Shown one piece after another: positions 41,366 through 47,710 of a stretch of DNA of 47,710 nucleotides. Source of the stretch: JAWXUK01 sp044432725 (lineage in GTDB: Bacteria > Bacillota > Clostridia > Oscillospirales > Oscillospiraceae); the NCBI GenBank assembly GCA_044432725.1, contig JAWXUL010000020.1, forward strand, positions 1 through 47,710, written 5' to 3'. The notes beneath the pieces are model-generated. The model ran no database searches and was not told the origin of the DNA. It saw only the letters and a program-made list of their open reading frames with translations. The stretch's first letter is position 1; each line of letters opens with the position of its first letter. A program made the translations under genes and the position numbers.

Positions 41366-42277
41366 TTACCAGGTCACTAAAGTGGCACCCCAAGTAAGCC
41401 CAGCACCAAACCCAACACAAAGGACTTTATCCCCCCTGTTTAACAGGTTTTTCTCTGCCATTTCATCTAAAACAATGGGGATACTGGCGCTAGAAGTGTT
41501 GCCATAGCGGTCTAGGTTTATGTAGAATTTTTCCGCAGGGATGGCAAGCTTTTTGTATACATGGGAGATGATGCGCAAGTTTGCCTGATGGCAAACCACA
41601 TGGTCAATATCCTCTGTAGAAAGCCCTGTTTGTGACAAAATCTCTTCCAAAGACTCGGAAATAGCATTCACAGCAAAGACAAAAACTTCTTTGCCGGCCA
41701 TAGAAATCTTTCCACCCACAGGACAGCAAATGGCTTGGTCATCTCCCTTTGTCCCAAAGGTAAAGGGAAAATCAGGTCCTCCAGAAGATAAAATCGCCCC
41801 TGCTGCACCATCTCCAAATAAAATACAAGTATTTCGGTCAGTAAAGTCCAAATGACTGGTGATTTTTTCGCTACCAATCAGCATGATATTTCCCTTAGCA
41901 TTGTTGTTGATCATTTGTTGGGCAAGCCACAAACCATAGACAAAACCACTGCAAGCAGCATTAAAATCAAATGCCATCGTGCTGGTAGGAAGCCCCAAGG
42001 CTTTTTGCACCAAACATGCCATGGAAGGTGTCATATTGTCAGGGGTAAAACTTGCCACCATGACACAACTGATATCCTCTGGAGAAATCTTTGATTTTTC
42101 TAGCAAACTTTTCCCCACAGAAACAGCCATTTCTGTATTGCTCTCTGTGGCGAAGCGTCGCTGACTTATTCCAGTACGAGAGAGAATCCACTGGTCATTG
42201 GTGTCTATTGTCTTGGCAAAATCATCGTTTGTCACAATTTTCTCTGGAAGAAATCGGGCAGTCTGCCGTATTTTCAT
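41366..42277 (-). CDS. fabH: 3-oxoacyl-ACP synthase III
   Basis: This 303-residue enzyme starts fatty acid synthesis by joining acyl-CoA and malonyl-ACP. Catalytic Cys109 lies in NAACSGFVYG, His in CHQANLRI and Asn in YGNTSSAS. It lies 17 bases after accA. Confidence 0.96.
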   Translation of the reverse strand: MKIRQTARFLPEKIVTNDDFAKTIDTNDQWILSRTGISQRRFATESNTEMAVSVGKSLLEKSKISPEDISCVMVASFTPDNMTPSMACLVQKALGLPTSTMAFDFNAACSGFVYGLWLAQQMINNNAKGNIMLIGSEKITSHLDFTDRNTCILFGDGAAGAILSSGGPDFPFTFGTKGDDQAICCPVGGKISMAGKEVFVFAVNAISESLEEILSQTGLSTEDIDHVVCHQANLRIISHVYKKLAIPAEKFYINLDRYGNTSSASIPIVLDEMAEKNLLNRGDKVLCVGFGAGLTWGATLVTW

Positions 42278-42294
42278 GCTTGGATCCTCTTTTC

Positions 42295-43248
42295 TTAAAA
42301 TGGCTGTGGTCTTACTTGGAACGTGCCAAGTTTCCGAAACCGTTCATAACGGTCTTTGGCTAAAGCGCTACCATTTAATTTCAGCAACGCTTTCAGATTT
42401 TTATAGATTTGGTCTGCTAAAATTTCCATCACAATATCGGTATTCTCACGAATCCCACCTAAGCCTTCGGGAATCACCACATCTACCACGGAGTTTTCGT
42501 ATAATTCCTCGGCAGTCAGCCCCATCAGCTTGGCAGCTTCGTCTTTTCTTTTCACGTCTTTCCACAAAATTGTGGCAAAGCCCTCAGGGGAGAGAATGGA
42601 ATAAATTGCGTTTTCTAACATTAAAACACGATTTGCAGTGGCAAGGGCAAGAGCCCCTCCACTGCCACCTTCTCCAGTCACAGTGGCAATCACAGGCACG
42701 GTCAATCCACTGAAAAGTGAAATACAAGAAGCAATCGCCTCTCCTTGCCCCTGTTCTTCTGCTTGTATGCCAGGATAGGCACCAGGGGTATCAATAAAGG
42801 TTAAGATGGGACGGTTGAATTTTTCAGCTTGCCTTGCAAGTCGCTGTATTTTCCGATAGCCAGAAGGGCTTGCCATGCCGTAATTATAATGAAGAAATTC
42901 TTCGGGATTCTCTCCCTTGCACAAAGCAAGGACAGTCACAGGAAGCCCTTGGAACAAAGCAACGCCCCCCACCACAGTGGGGTCATCCCCAGAAAGACGG
43001 TCACCGTGAAATTCCACAAAATCACTACAAAGCCCTAAAATAAATGCCTTGCCGTTGGGACGGCCCACCTGTCTTGCCAAGAAAACTCGGTCAGAGGGTT
43101 CCAATCTCGCCCAGCCCTTTTCCAATAACTGGTCATAGGCGGCTTTTAGTTGGTGATATTGATGACGTGCCTGCTCTTCTGTGGCATGTTCTAACAAGTC
43201 CATATCTTGCTTCATTTTACTCAGCTGAGCTTGTAATTCTTGCACCAT
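42295..43248 (-). CDS. accA: Acetyl-CoA carboxylase carboxyltransferase alpha
   Basis: This 317-residue protein forms the carboxyltransferase with AccD and transfers carboxyl from biotin to acetyl-CoA. Family segments FVEFHGDRL, DTPGAYPG and GEGGSGGALA are present. Its ribosome site is a G-run inside the 3' end of accD. Confidence 0.96.
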   Translation of the reverse strand: MVQELQAQLSKMKQDMDLLEHATEEQARHQYHQLKAAYDQLLEKGWARLEPSDRVFLARQVGRPNGKAFILGLCSDFVEFHGDRLSGDDPTVVGGVALFQGLPVTVLALCKGENPEEFLHYNYGMASPSGYRKIQRLARQAEKFNRPILTFIDTPGAYPGIQAEEQGQGEAIASCISLFSGLTVPVIATVTGEGGSGGALALATANRVLMLENAIYSILSPEGFATILWKDVKRKDEAAKLMGLTAEELYENSVVDVVIPEGLGGIRENTDIVMEILADQIYKNLKALLKLNGSALAKDRYERFRKLGTFQVRPQPF

Positions 43249-43252
43249 AGAT

Positions 43253-44119
43253 TTATTTTCCCCCCCGTTGCAATTTATGTCCCTTGCTGTGAATCATAAC
43301 GATTTTTCCCAAGGCATGGCGAAGCTCACTTCTTTGGATAATGCCATCCAAGAAGCCATGTTCTAAGAGATATTCTGCCCGTTGAAAGCCCTCTGGCAAT
43401 GTTTGACCAATGGTTTGCTCGATGACTCGAGGACCTGCAAAGCCAATCAAAGCTTGTGGCTCTGCTAAAATCACATCTCCCAAACTGGCAAAACTTGCCG
43501 TCACACCCCCTGTGGTTGGGTTTGTCAGCACAGAAATATAAAGCAATCCAGCTTGGCTGTGCCGCTCAATGGCAGCGGCTGTTTTGGTCATTTGCATCAG
43601 AGAAAAAATCCCTTCTTGCATCCGTGCCCCACCACTGGCAGAAACCAAAATCAAAGGTAATTTTTTTGTCGTGGCATATTCAATCAGCTGTGTCAACTTC
43701 TCGCCCACAGCGACCCCCATGCTTCCCATGAAAAAACGAGTGTCCATCACAGCAATGGCAACAGGGATACGGTGTAATTTTCCCGTTCCTGTGACAACAG
43801 CTTCTTGAATCCCTTTGGCACTATGTTCATCTACTTTTTCTTGATAGTCAGGAAAATCCAATGGATCATCCGAGATGAGAAATGCGTTCATTTCACGAAA
43901 GCTATCCTCGTCTAAAATATTTCGGATCCGACGTGGGGCATTCATGCGATAGTGTTCAGAGCAATTAGGACAAATATACAAATTTTTCGCAAAATCTTCG
44001 TGAGAAATATCAACATGACATTTCTTACACTGAAATGATGGCTTTTCCACAGTATGATTTCTCACAATCGTGCGAGTTCTTGTGGTATCTCTTCGTTTAA
44101 ATGAACCTTTATAATTCAT
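43253..44119 (-). CDS. accD: Acetyl-CoA carboxylase carboxyltransferase beta
   Basis: This 288-residue partner of AccA has an N-terminal zinc ribbon (CKKCHVDISH then CPNCSEHY; residues about 31-57) and the carboxyltransferase core (SASGGARMQEGIFSLMQM; GFAGPRVIEQT). It lies 19 bases after accB, with no accC between. Confidence 0.96.
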   Translation of the reverse strand: MNYKGSFKRRDTTRTRTIVRNHTVEKPSFQCKKCHVDISHEDFAKNLYICPNCSEHYRMNAPRRIRNILDEDSFREMNAFLISDDPLDFPDYQEKVDEHSAKGIQEAVVTGTGKLHRIPVAIAVMDTRFFMGSMGVAVGEKLTQLIEYATTKKLPLILVSASGGARMQEGIFSLMQMTKTAAAIERHSQAGLLYISVLTNPTTGGVTASFASLGDVILAEPQALIGFAGPRVIEQTIGQTLPEGFQRAEYLLEHGFLDGIIQRSELRHALGKIVMIHSKGHKLQRGGK

Positions 44120-44138
44120 GGATGCCTCCTTCTAATCG

Positions 44139-44579
44139 TCATTCGCCGATTTCTATCAATAACTCACCAAAACCAACCAAGGCTTCGTTAAGTGCTGAAA
44201 TTTCTTTGATCAAACCAGTAATGGGAGCTTTTACTTGGGTCATCATCTTCATGGATTCAATACAGCACAAAACATCTCCCTGATTCACGCTGTCCCCCAC
44301 TTGTAACAAGGTGCCTTGTGCATTCACTGGGGCAAGAAAAAATACACCACCCACAGGAGCACAAACAGCTGTGTTCCCAGTCAAGTTTAATTTCAAAGGT
44401 GGAGGGGGAGGTGTGACCACGCTACTTTGACTATGATTGACAGGGGAGGGGGCAGGAGGTGGATAGTCAAACTCTTTTTTATTCATCTTAATGGTGGTAT
44501 CGTGAAACACCAACTCCAAGGTGGTAAGAGAGCTTTTGTCAAATTGTTCCATCAGTTCTTTTACTTCATGCACTTCCAT
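44139..44579 (-). CDS. accB: Biotin carboxyl carrier protein
   Basis: This 146-residue carrier has a Pro-rich linker (about 40-62) and a C-terminal biotinyl domain. The biotinylated Lys should be Lys111 in CIESMKMM, where the usual Ala before Met is Ser. A ribosome site AAAAAGGAG lies just after a 14-bp hairpin. The operon lacks accC, the biotin carboxylase that must charge this protein. Confidence 0.94.
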   Translation of the reverse strand: MEVHEVKELMEQFDKSSLTTLELVFHDTTIKMNKKEFDYPPPAPSPVNHSQSSVVTPPPPPLKLNLTGNTAVCAPVGGVFFLAPVNAQGTLLQVGDSVNQGDVLCCIESMKMMTQVKAPITGLIKEISALNEALVGFGELLIEIGE

Positions 44580-44604
44580 GAGAAATCACTCCTTTTTATA
44601 ATAC

Positions 44605-44645
44605 AGAAACCTTTATTTTTGCCAAAGCAAGAAATAAAGGTTTCT
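44605..44645. promoter_or_regulatory. Stem-loop before accB
   Basis: A perfect 14-bp stem (44605-44618 with 44632-44645) with four more inner pairs lies just upstream of the accB ribosome site. On the minus strand no U-run follows, so it is not a terminator for this operon. mRNA processing or translational control is possible. Confidence 0.65.
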
Positions 44646-44748
44646 TTTGTTCGGACAATACCTCCCACTCATGAAAATTACTTCCATACACTGGCTCAGC
44701 GATTTGGAAATTCACAGAGGACTGTTTCAAATTTTCATCAAGGAAACG

Positions 44749-44777
44749 AAAAAAGCTGGGATGAAAAATACCCTAGC
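44749..44777 (-). terminator. Probable attenuator/terminator after acpP
   Basis: On the minus strand, GCTAGGG and CCCAGC pair with one bulge and are followed by six T (44749-44754). It lies about 50 bases after the acpP stop and would separate acpP from the rest of the fatty acid genes. Confidence 0.55.
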
Positions 44778-44823
44778 ATTTTTCGTGATTCCTTTTTTAA
44801 AGAGGGGAGTTACGAAAATTCCC

Positions 44824-45054
44824 TTAGCCTTTCAGTGATTCAATGTGCTGACACAAATCACCAACAGTTTTCAATTCAGCAAGGGCAGTGTCAGGAATTT
44901 CCACACCAAAAGTATCTTCAATCGCCATGTTCAATTCCACAGCATCCAAAGAATCAGCACCAAGATCTTCAATCAATCTTGCTTCCATAGTGACCTCATC
45001 TTCGCTGCAATTCAGGGATTCCACAATTACTTCTTTTAATTTTTCAAATGTCAT
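44824..45054 (-). CDS. acpP: Acyl carrier protein
   Basis: This 76-residue acidic carrier receives phosphopantetheine on Ser35 in EDLGADSLDAVELN. It is the first gene after the operon promoter and is followed by an attenuator-like hairpin, which fits the high ACP level cells need. The ribosome site is GAGAGGAAG. Confidence 0.97.
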   Translation of the reverse strand: MTFEKLKEVIVESLNCSEDEVTMEARLIEDLGADSLDAVELNMAIEDTFGVEIPDTALAELKTVGDLCQHIESLKG

Positions 45055-45104
45055 GTTATTCTTCCTCTCAGAATGATAATTAAGTAAATTTCTTTACGTT
45101 TAAT

Positions 45105-45133
45105 ATGCTACCATTCTTCACCTCTTTTGTCAA
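45105..45133 (-). promoter_or_regulatory. Promoter of acpP and the fatty acid operon
   Basis: Perfect TTGACA (45128-45133, minus strand), a 17-base spacer and TAGCAT (45105-45110; 4 of 6). The leader is about 45 bases. No FapR or FabT consensus was recognised. Confidence 0.6.
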
Positions 45134-45598
45134 TGGATATTGAGCCATTTTTTTGAAAGTTTTCATGTTTTTTTTTGCTCAGAAGAAAAATTTTTTGAAT
45201 ATTTTGTAAAAAATTTTTTTATCTTGTAAAAAAGACAAAAAACAGAGGTAAAGTGGAAAAGCTTTACGTAGAAAAGAACTCATCTCAAAAATACTTGTCT
45301 CTTCAAATTTTGACAGCACTTCATAACAAAGTAGAGATAAAAGGAAGGGGAATGAAATATCACATGTTTTTTTTTGCATTTCACCTTGTTTGTTTTGGCA
45401 AATTATGCTATACTACTAGAAGTGAGCAAGAGCAACAATGCTTACAGGAACAGATTCATCTCTTGGGTAAACTTACATAAAATGTTATGTTTTAAGAAAG
45501 AAAGCCCTTATATTTGAATAGTTTTAAGTGAAAAACGAAGCATACGCCCTAAAAACTGTTGCCTAAAATAGACTAAAAAAAGAAGGAGTGAAAAAACA
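45134..45598. other. 465-base A/T-rich intergenic region
   Basis: It is very A/T-rich, especially 45160-45250 with long A and T runs, which may be bent DNA or UP-elements for the divergent promoters. It also holds the symporter promoter and leader. A plus-strand frame at 45253-45480 has no good ribosome site or protein character and is not called. Confidence 0.6.
45406..45414 (+). promoter_or_regulatory. Extended -10 promoter of the symporter gene
   Basis: TGCTATACT is an extended -10; the -35 region (TTGTTT at 45386-45391, 17-base spacing) is weak. The leader of about 178 bases has a small hairpin (45421-45444). I could not match it to a glycine riboswitch. Confidence 0.5.
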
Positions 45599-47146
45599 AT
45601 GGAAACCATCTCAAGTATCAACGACGCCATCAATTCACTGGTTTGGGGCGTTCCTATGCTGATAATGATCGTAGGTTCAGGGCTTTTTTTGACAATCGGA
45701 GTAAAATTTCTTCAATTTATTCGTCTGCCCTATATTTTTAGAGAAACAATCGGAAAAGCTTTTCAAAAACAAGAAACAGAGGAAGGTTCCGTCTCACCTT
45801 TGCAAGCTTTGACCACAGCACTTGCAGCAACAGTGGGGACAGGGAACATCGCTGGGGTGGCAGGTGCCATTACCATGGGTGGACCAGGGGCGATTTTTTG
45901 GATGTGGTTGTCTGCTCTTTTTGGTATGGCAACCAAATATGCCGAGGTAACTCTTGCCATAAAGTTTCGTGAACGTAACGAAAATGGGGACTGGGTTGGT
46001 GGACCCATGTATTACATCAAAAATGGATTGGGGGCAAAATTTCGCCCTCTCGCAGTTATTTTTGCTGTCTTTGCTTGTCTTGCTGCCTTTGGCATTGGCA
46101 ATATGACACAGGGAAACACCATTGCCGATTCCGTTTATTCCGCTGTAGCCTCCTTTCAAGATGAAGAGGATTTCACGGTGGAAGAAGTGTATGAGGGCGA
46201 TCTCCTCATTCGAGTGGATACTTATGACAAAAATCAATTCTTAGTGGAATCAGAAACCTTTGATGCAGAGGGCAACAGTAGCACTGAAACCTTTAAACCC
46301 CCTCTGGAAGGAACCGTTCGTATTATTGTTGGTCTTGTGGTCACAGTTCTTTGTGCCATGGTCTTATTAGGAGGCATGAAACGGATTGGCGCTGTGACAG
46401 AACGTTTGGTTCCAATGATGGCAGGTATTTACATTCTTGCCTGTTGCTTTGTGATTTTGAGCAACATCGGCGCTTTGGGAACAGTTCTTGCTTCTATTTT
46501 CAAAGGAGCCTTCCAACCAGATGCAGTCCTTGGGGGTGCTGTGGGAATCACCATCGCCGAAGCAGCCAAACGTGGGATTGGCAGAGGGGTGTTTTCCAAC
46601 GAGGCAGGTTTGGGCTCTGCCCCCATTGCCCATGCTGCCGCCCAAACAGATTCTCCTGTGAAACAAGGACTTTACGGTGTGTTCGAAGTCTTTGCAGACA
46701 CCATTGTCATTTGTACCTTGACTGCCTTGACAATTTTATGTAGTGGGATTCATATAGATTATGGAAACAGCAGTGCAGGTGGGGTAGATTTGACCATAGC
46801 CGCTTTTTCTGAGTCTTTCCCTGGACAAATGGCAAGCGTTTTGGTGGCGATTGGACTTTCTCTTTTTGCCATCTCCACCATTTTAAGCTGGGGGCTGTAT
46901 GGCACTCGTTGCTGTGAATTTTTATGGGGGGCAAAGGCTGCGAAAATCTATCAAATTGTCTTTGTCATGTTCATTACCGTAGGTTGTACCATGAATTTAG
47001 AGCTTGCGTGGAGCATCGCAGATACCCTGAATGGTTTGATGGCAATTCCAAACTTAATCGCAGTGTTGCTGTTATCAGGAACGGTGTTCGCCCTCACCAA
47101 AGAGCATTTTTCTCATGGGGAATTTAAGGGAACCTCTCAAAAATAG
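45599..47146 (+). CDS. Sodium:alanine/glycine symporter (AGCS family)
   Basis: This 515-residue membrane protein has the AGCS signatures: ATVGTGNIAGVAGAITMGGPGAIFWMW, GGPMYYIKNGLG and FSNEAGLGSAPIAHAAAQT. It should import alanine or glycine with Na+. It is longer than usual because of an acidic soluble insertion of about 45 residues (about 187-235) between two membrane segments, where normal members have a short loop. The ribosome site is AAGGAG. It is monocistronic with its own terminator. Confidence 0.94.
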   Translation: METISSINDAINSLVWGVPMLIMIVGSGLFLTIGVKFLQFIRLPYIFRETIGKAFQKQETEEGSVSPLQALTTALAATVGTGNIAGVAGAITMGGPGAIFWMWLSALFGMATKYAEVTLAIKFRERNENGDWVGGPMYYIKNGLGAKFRPLAVIFAVFACLAAFGIGNMTQGNTIADSVYSAVASFQDEEDFTVEEVYEGDLLIRVDTYDKNQFLVESETFDAEGNSSTETFKPPLEGTVRIIVGLVVTVLCAMVLLGGMKRIGAVTERLVPMMAGIYILACCFVILSNIGALGTVLASIFKGAFQPDAVLGGAVGITIAEAAKRGIGRGVFSNEAGLGSAPIAHAAAQTDSPVKQGLYGVFEVFADTIVICTLTALTILCSGIHIDYGNSSAGGVDLTIAAFSESFPGQMASVLVAIGLSLFAISTILSWGLYGTRCCEFLWGAKAAKIYQIVFVMFITVGCTMNLELAWSIADTLNGLMAIPNLIAVLLLSGTVFALTKEHFSHGEFKGTSQK

Positions 47147-47159
47147 TATAGGAACTTGA

Positions 47160-47191
47160 AAAAAGATTAAGCCTTGTGGCTTAATCTTTTT
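47160..47191 (+). terminator. Terminator of the symporter gene
   Basis: A perfect 14-bp stem (47160-47173 with 47178-47191) and a TTGT loop end in a T-run, 13 bases after the stop. Confidence 0.93.
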
Positions 47192-47209
47192 GATTTTCTT
47201 AAGAAAATC
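47192..47209. repeat. 18-bp perfect palindrome
   Basis: GATTTTCTTAAGAAAATC directly follows the symporter terminator. It could be a protein site or an extra hairpin. Confidence 0.5.
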
Positions 47210-47243
47210 ACGGTCAATTTGTTGAAGATGGAGCAAGACGGAA

Positions 47244-47274
47244 TCAGAAACAATGACAAAGTCATTATTTCTGA
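47244..47274. repeat. Imperfect 14-bp hairpin
   Basis: Arms 47244-47257 and 47261-47274 pair with one C-A mismatch and a 3-base loop. It lies between two terminators and has no assigned role. Confidence 0.5.
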
Positions 47275-47313
47275 AAAAAACAGCGCCTCCCGTGAAGGAG
47301 GAGCTGTTTTTTT
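47274..47313. terminator. Bidirectional terminator
   Basis: A G/C-rich stem (47281-47290 with 47297-47306) is flanked by A7 and T7. On the minus strand it ends the Pro-Glu/LysM gene. Confidence 0.85.
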
Positions 47314-47358
47314 CTTACTGTTATCCTCTATCAGAGGATTGTTTTCAACTAGTGTTTC

Positions 47359-47710
47359 TTAAGGCAACAAAATCACTTGACCAATATAAATCAAATCAGG
47401 ATTTTTGATGGTATCTTTGTTGACTTCATAAATATCTCTCCACAAGTTTGCAGAGCCTAGTTGAGCTCTTGCAATATGAGAAAGATTGTCACCAGCTTTC
47501 ACCACATACTCCTTGCTGTTTGTGGGTTCTTCCACTTCAGGCACCGCTTCAGGTTCAGGCACCGCTTCTGGTTCAGGCACTGCTTCAGGTTCAGGCACTA
47601 CTTCAGGCTCAGGCACTACTTCAGGCTCAGGCACTACTTCAGGCTCAGGCGCTACTTCAGGCTCTACAGGGAAAGCCTCTGTTTCCAAAGTAAGCATCAT
47701 TTCTTGCGTA
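47359..47710 (-). CDS. C-terminal part of a Pro-Glu linker/LysM cell-wall protein (truncated by the window)
   Basis: The frame is open to the right edge. The visible part has a linker of six-residue PEPEVV and PEPEAV repeats, coded by 18-bp units, and a C-terminal LysM domain (YVVKAGDNLSHIARAQLGSANLWRDIYEVN). The LysM is closely similar to that of the 5'-nucleotidase at 32188. LysM binds peptidoglycan, so it is probably an exported wall-bound protein. The catalytic part is outside the window; another nucleotidase-like enzyme is possible but not shown. Confidence 0.88.
   Translation of the reverse strand, partial: TQEMMLTLETEAFPVEPEVAPEPEVVPEPEVVPEPEVVPEPEAVPEPEAVPEPEAVPEVEEPTNSKEYVVKAGDNLSHIARAQLGSANLWRDIYEVNKDTIKNPDLIYIGQVILLP

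Noticed and set aside
45253..45480. 75-codon plus-strand frame before the symporter
   Set aside because: It has no clear ribosome site and spans the predicted symporter promoter.
45421..45598. Possible glycine riboswitch or T-box in the symporter leader
   Set aside because: AGCS genes are often under glycine riboswitches, but I saw neither the conserved gcvT-type core nor the T-box sequence.

Overview
The window looks like a chromosomal segment of a low-to-mid GC anaerobic Firmicute of class Clostridia, probably order Lachnospirales (Lachnospiraceae or Anaerotignaceae-like). The support is strong AGGAGG-type ribosome sites, sigma-A promoters (TTGACA-N17-TATAAT), a clostridial FabK-type fatty acid operon, LysM proteins with Pro-Glu linkers, and a LacI-controlled glucan operon with MalF/MalG-type permeases and no local ATPase. 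No rRNA, tRNA, CRISPR array or insertion sequence was seen.

Layout. 1-127 is the Pro-Glu-rich tail of a gene entering from the left. 315-2417 encodes a GGDEF/EAL protein. 2476-20216 is a minus-strand beta-glucan locus. It is read from a promoter at about 20200 and runs: lipoprotein solute-binding protein, giant solute-binding protein with N-terminal beta-sandwiches, permease pair 1, NHL/Yip1 membrane protein, DUF5696 protein, permease pair 2, GH16 lipoprotein, LacI regulator, GH3 enzyme. AACGTT-centred palindromes bracket its promoter and recur before the second gene. 20465-23218 holds an orphan MBOAT acyltransferase and an orphan trpB; trpB lies directly behind a diguanylate cyclase. 23254-27507 is a divergent pair of related PAS-GGDEF proteins. 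27548-32084 holds a metallo-beta-lactamase-fold protein with an altered metal motif, cinA, a 69-residue protein whose ribosome site is buried in a perfect hairpin, a PanE-like reductase and two tandem lipoprotein paralogues. 32188-34164 is a 5'-nucleotidase with a Pro-Glu linker and LysM. 34465-45054 is the fatty acid operon acpP-accB-accD-accA-fabH-fabK-(FabK-like)-fabD-fabG-fabF-fabZ-nth, followed by a duplicated-domain unknown gene; accC is absent. 45599-47146 is a sodium:alanine/glycine symporter. 47359-47710 is the C-terminus of another Pro-Glu/LysM protein.

How the genes work together. In the glucan locus, the surface GH16 enzyme should cut beta-1,3-type glucan, and the two binding proteins and two permease pairs should import the oligosaccharides, powered by a shared ATPase encoded elsewhere. 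The cytoplasmic GH3 enzyme should split them to glucose, and the LacI protein probably senses a product. The NHL/Yip1 and DUF5696 proteins inside this operon have no assigned function and are the most promising unknown parts. The three GGDEF proteins imply c-di-GMP signalling. Regulatory RNA may act at the small gene after cinA and in the long acpP-accB intergenic region.
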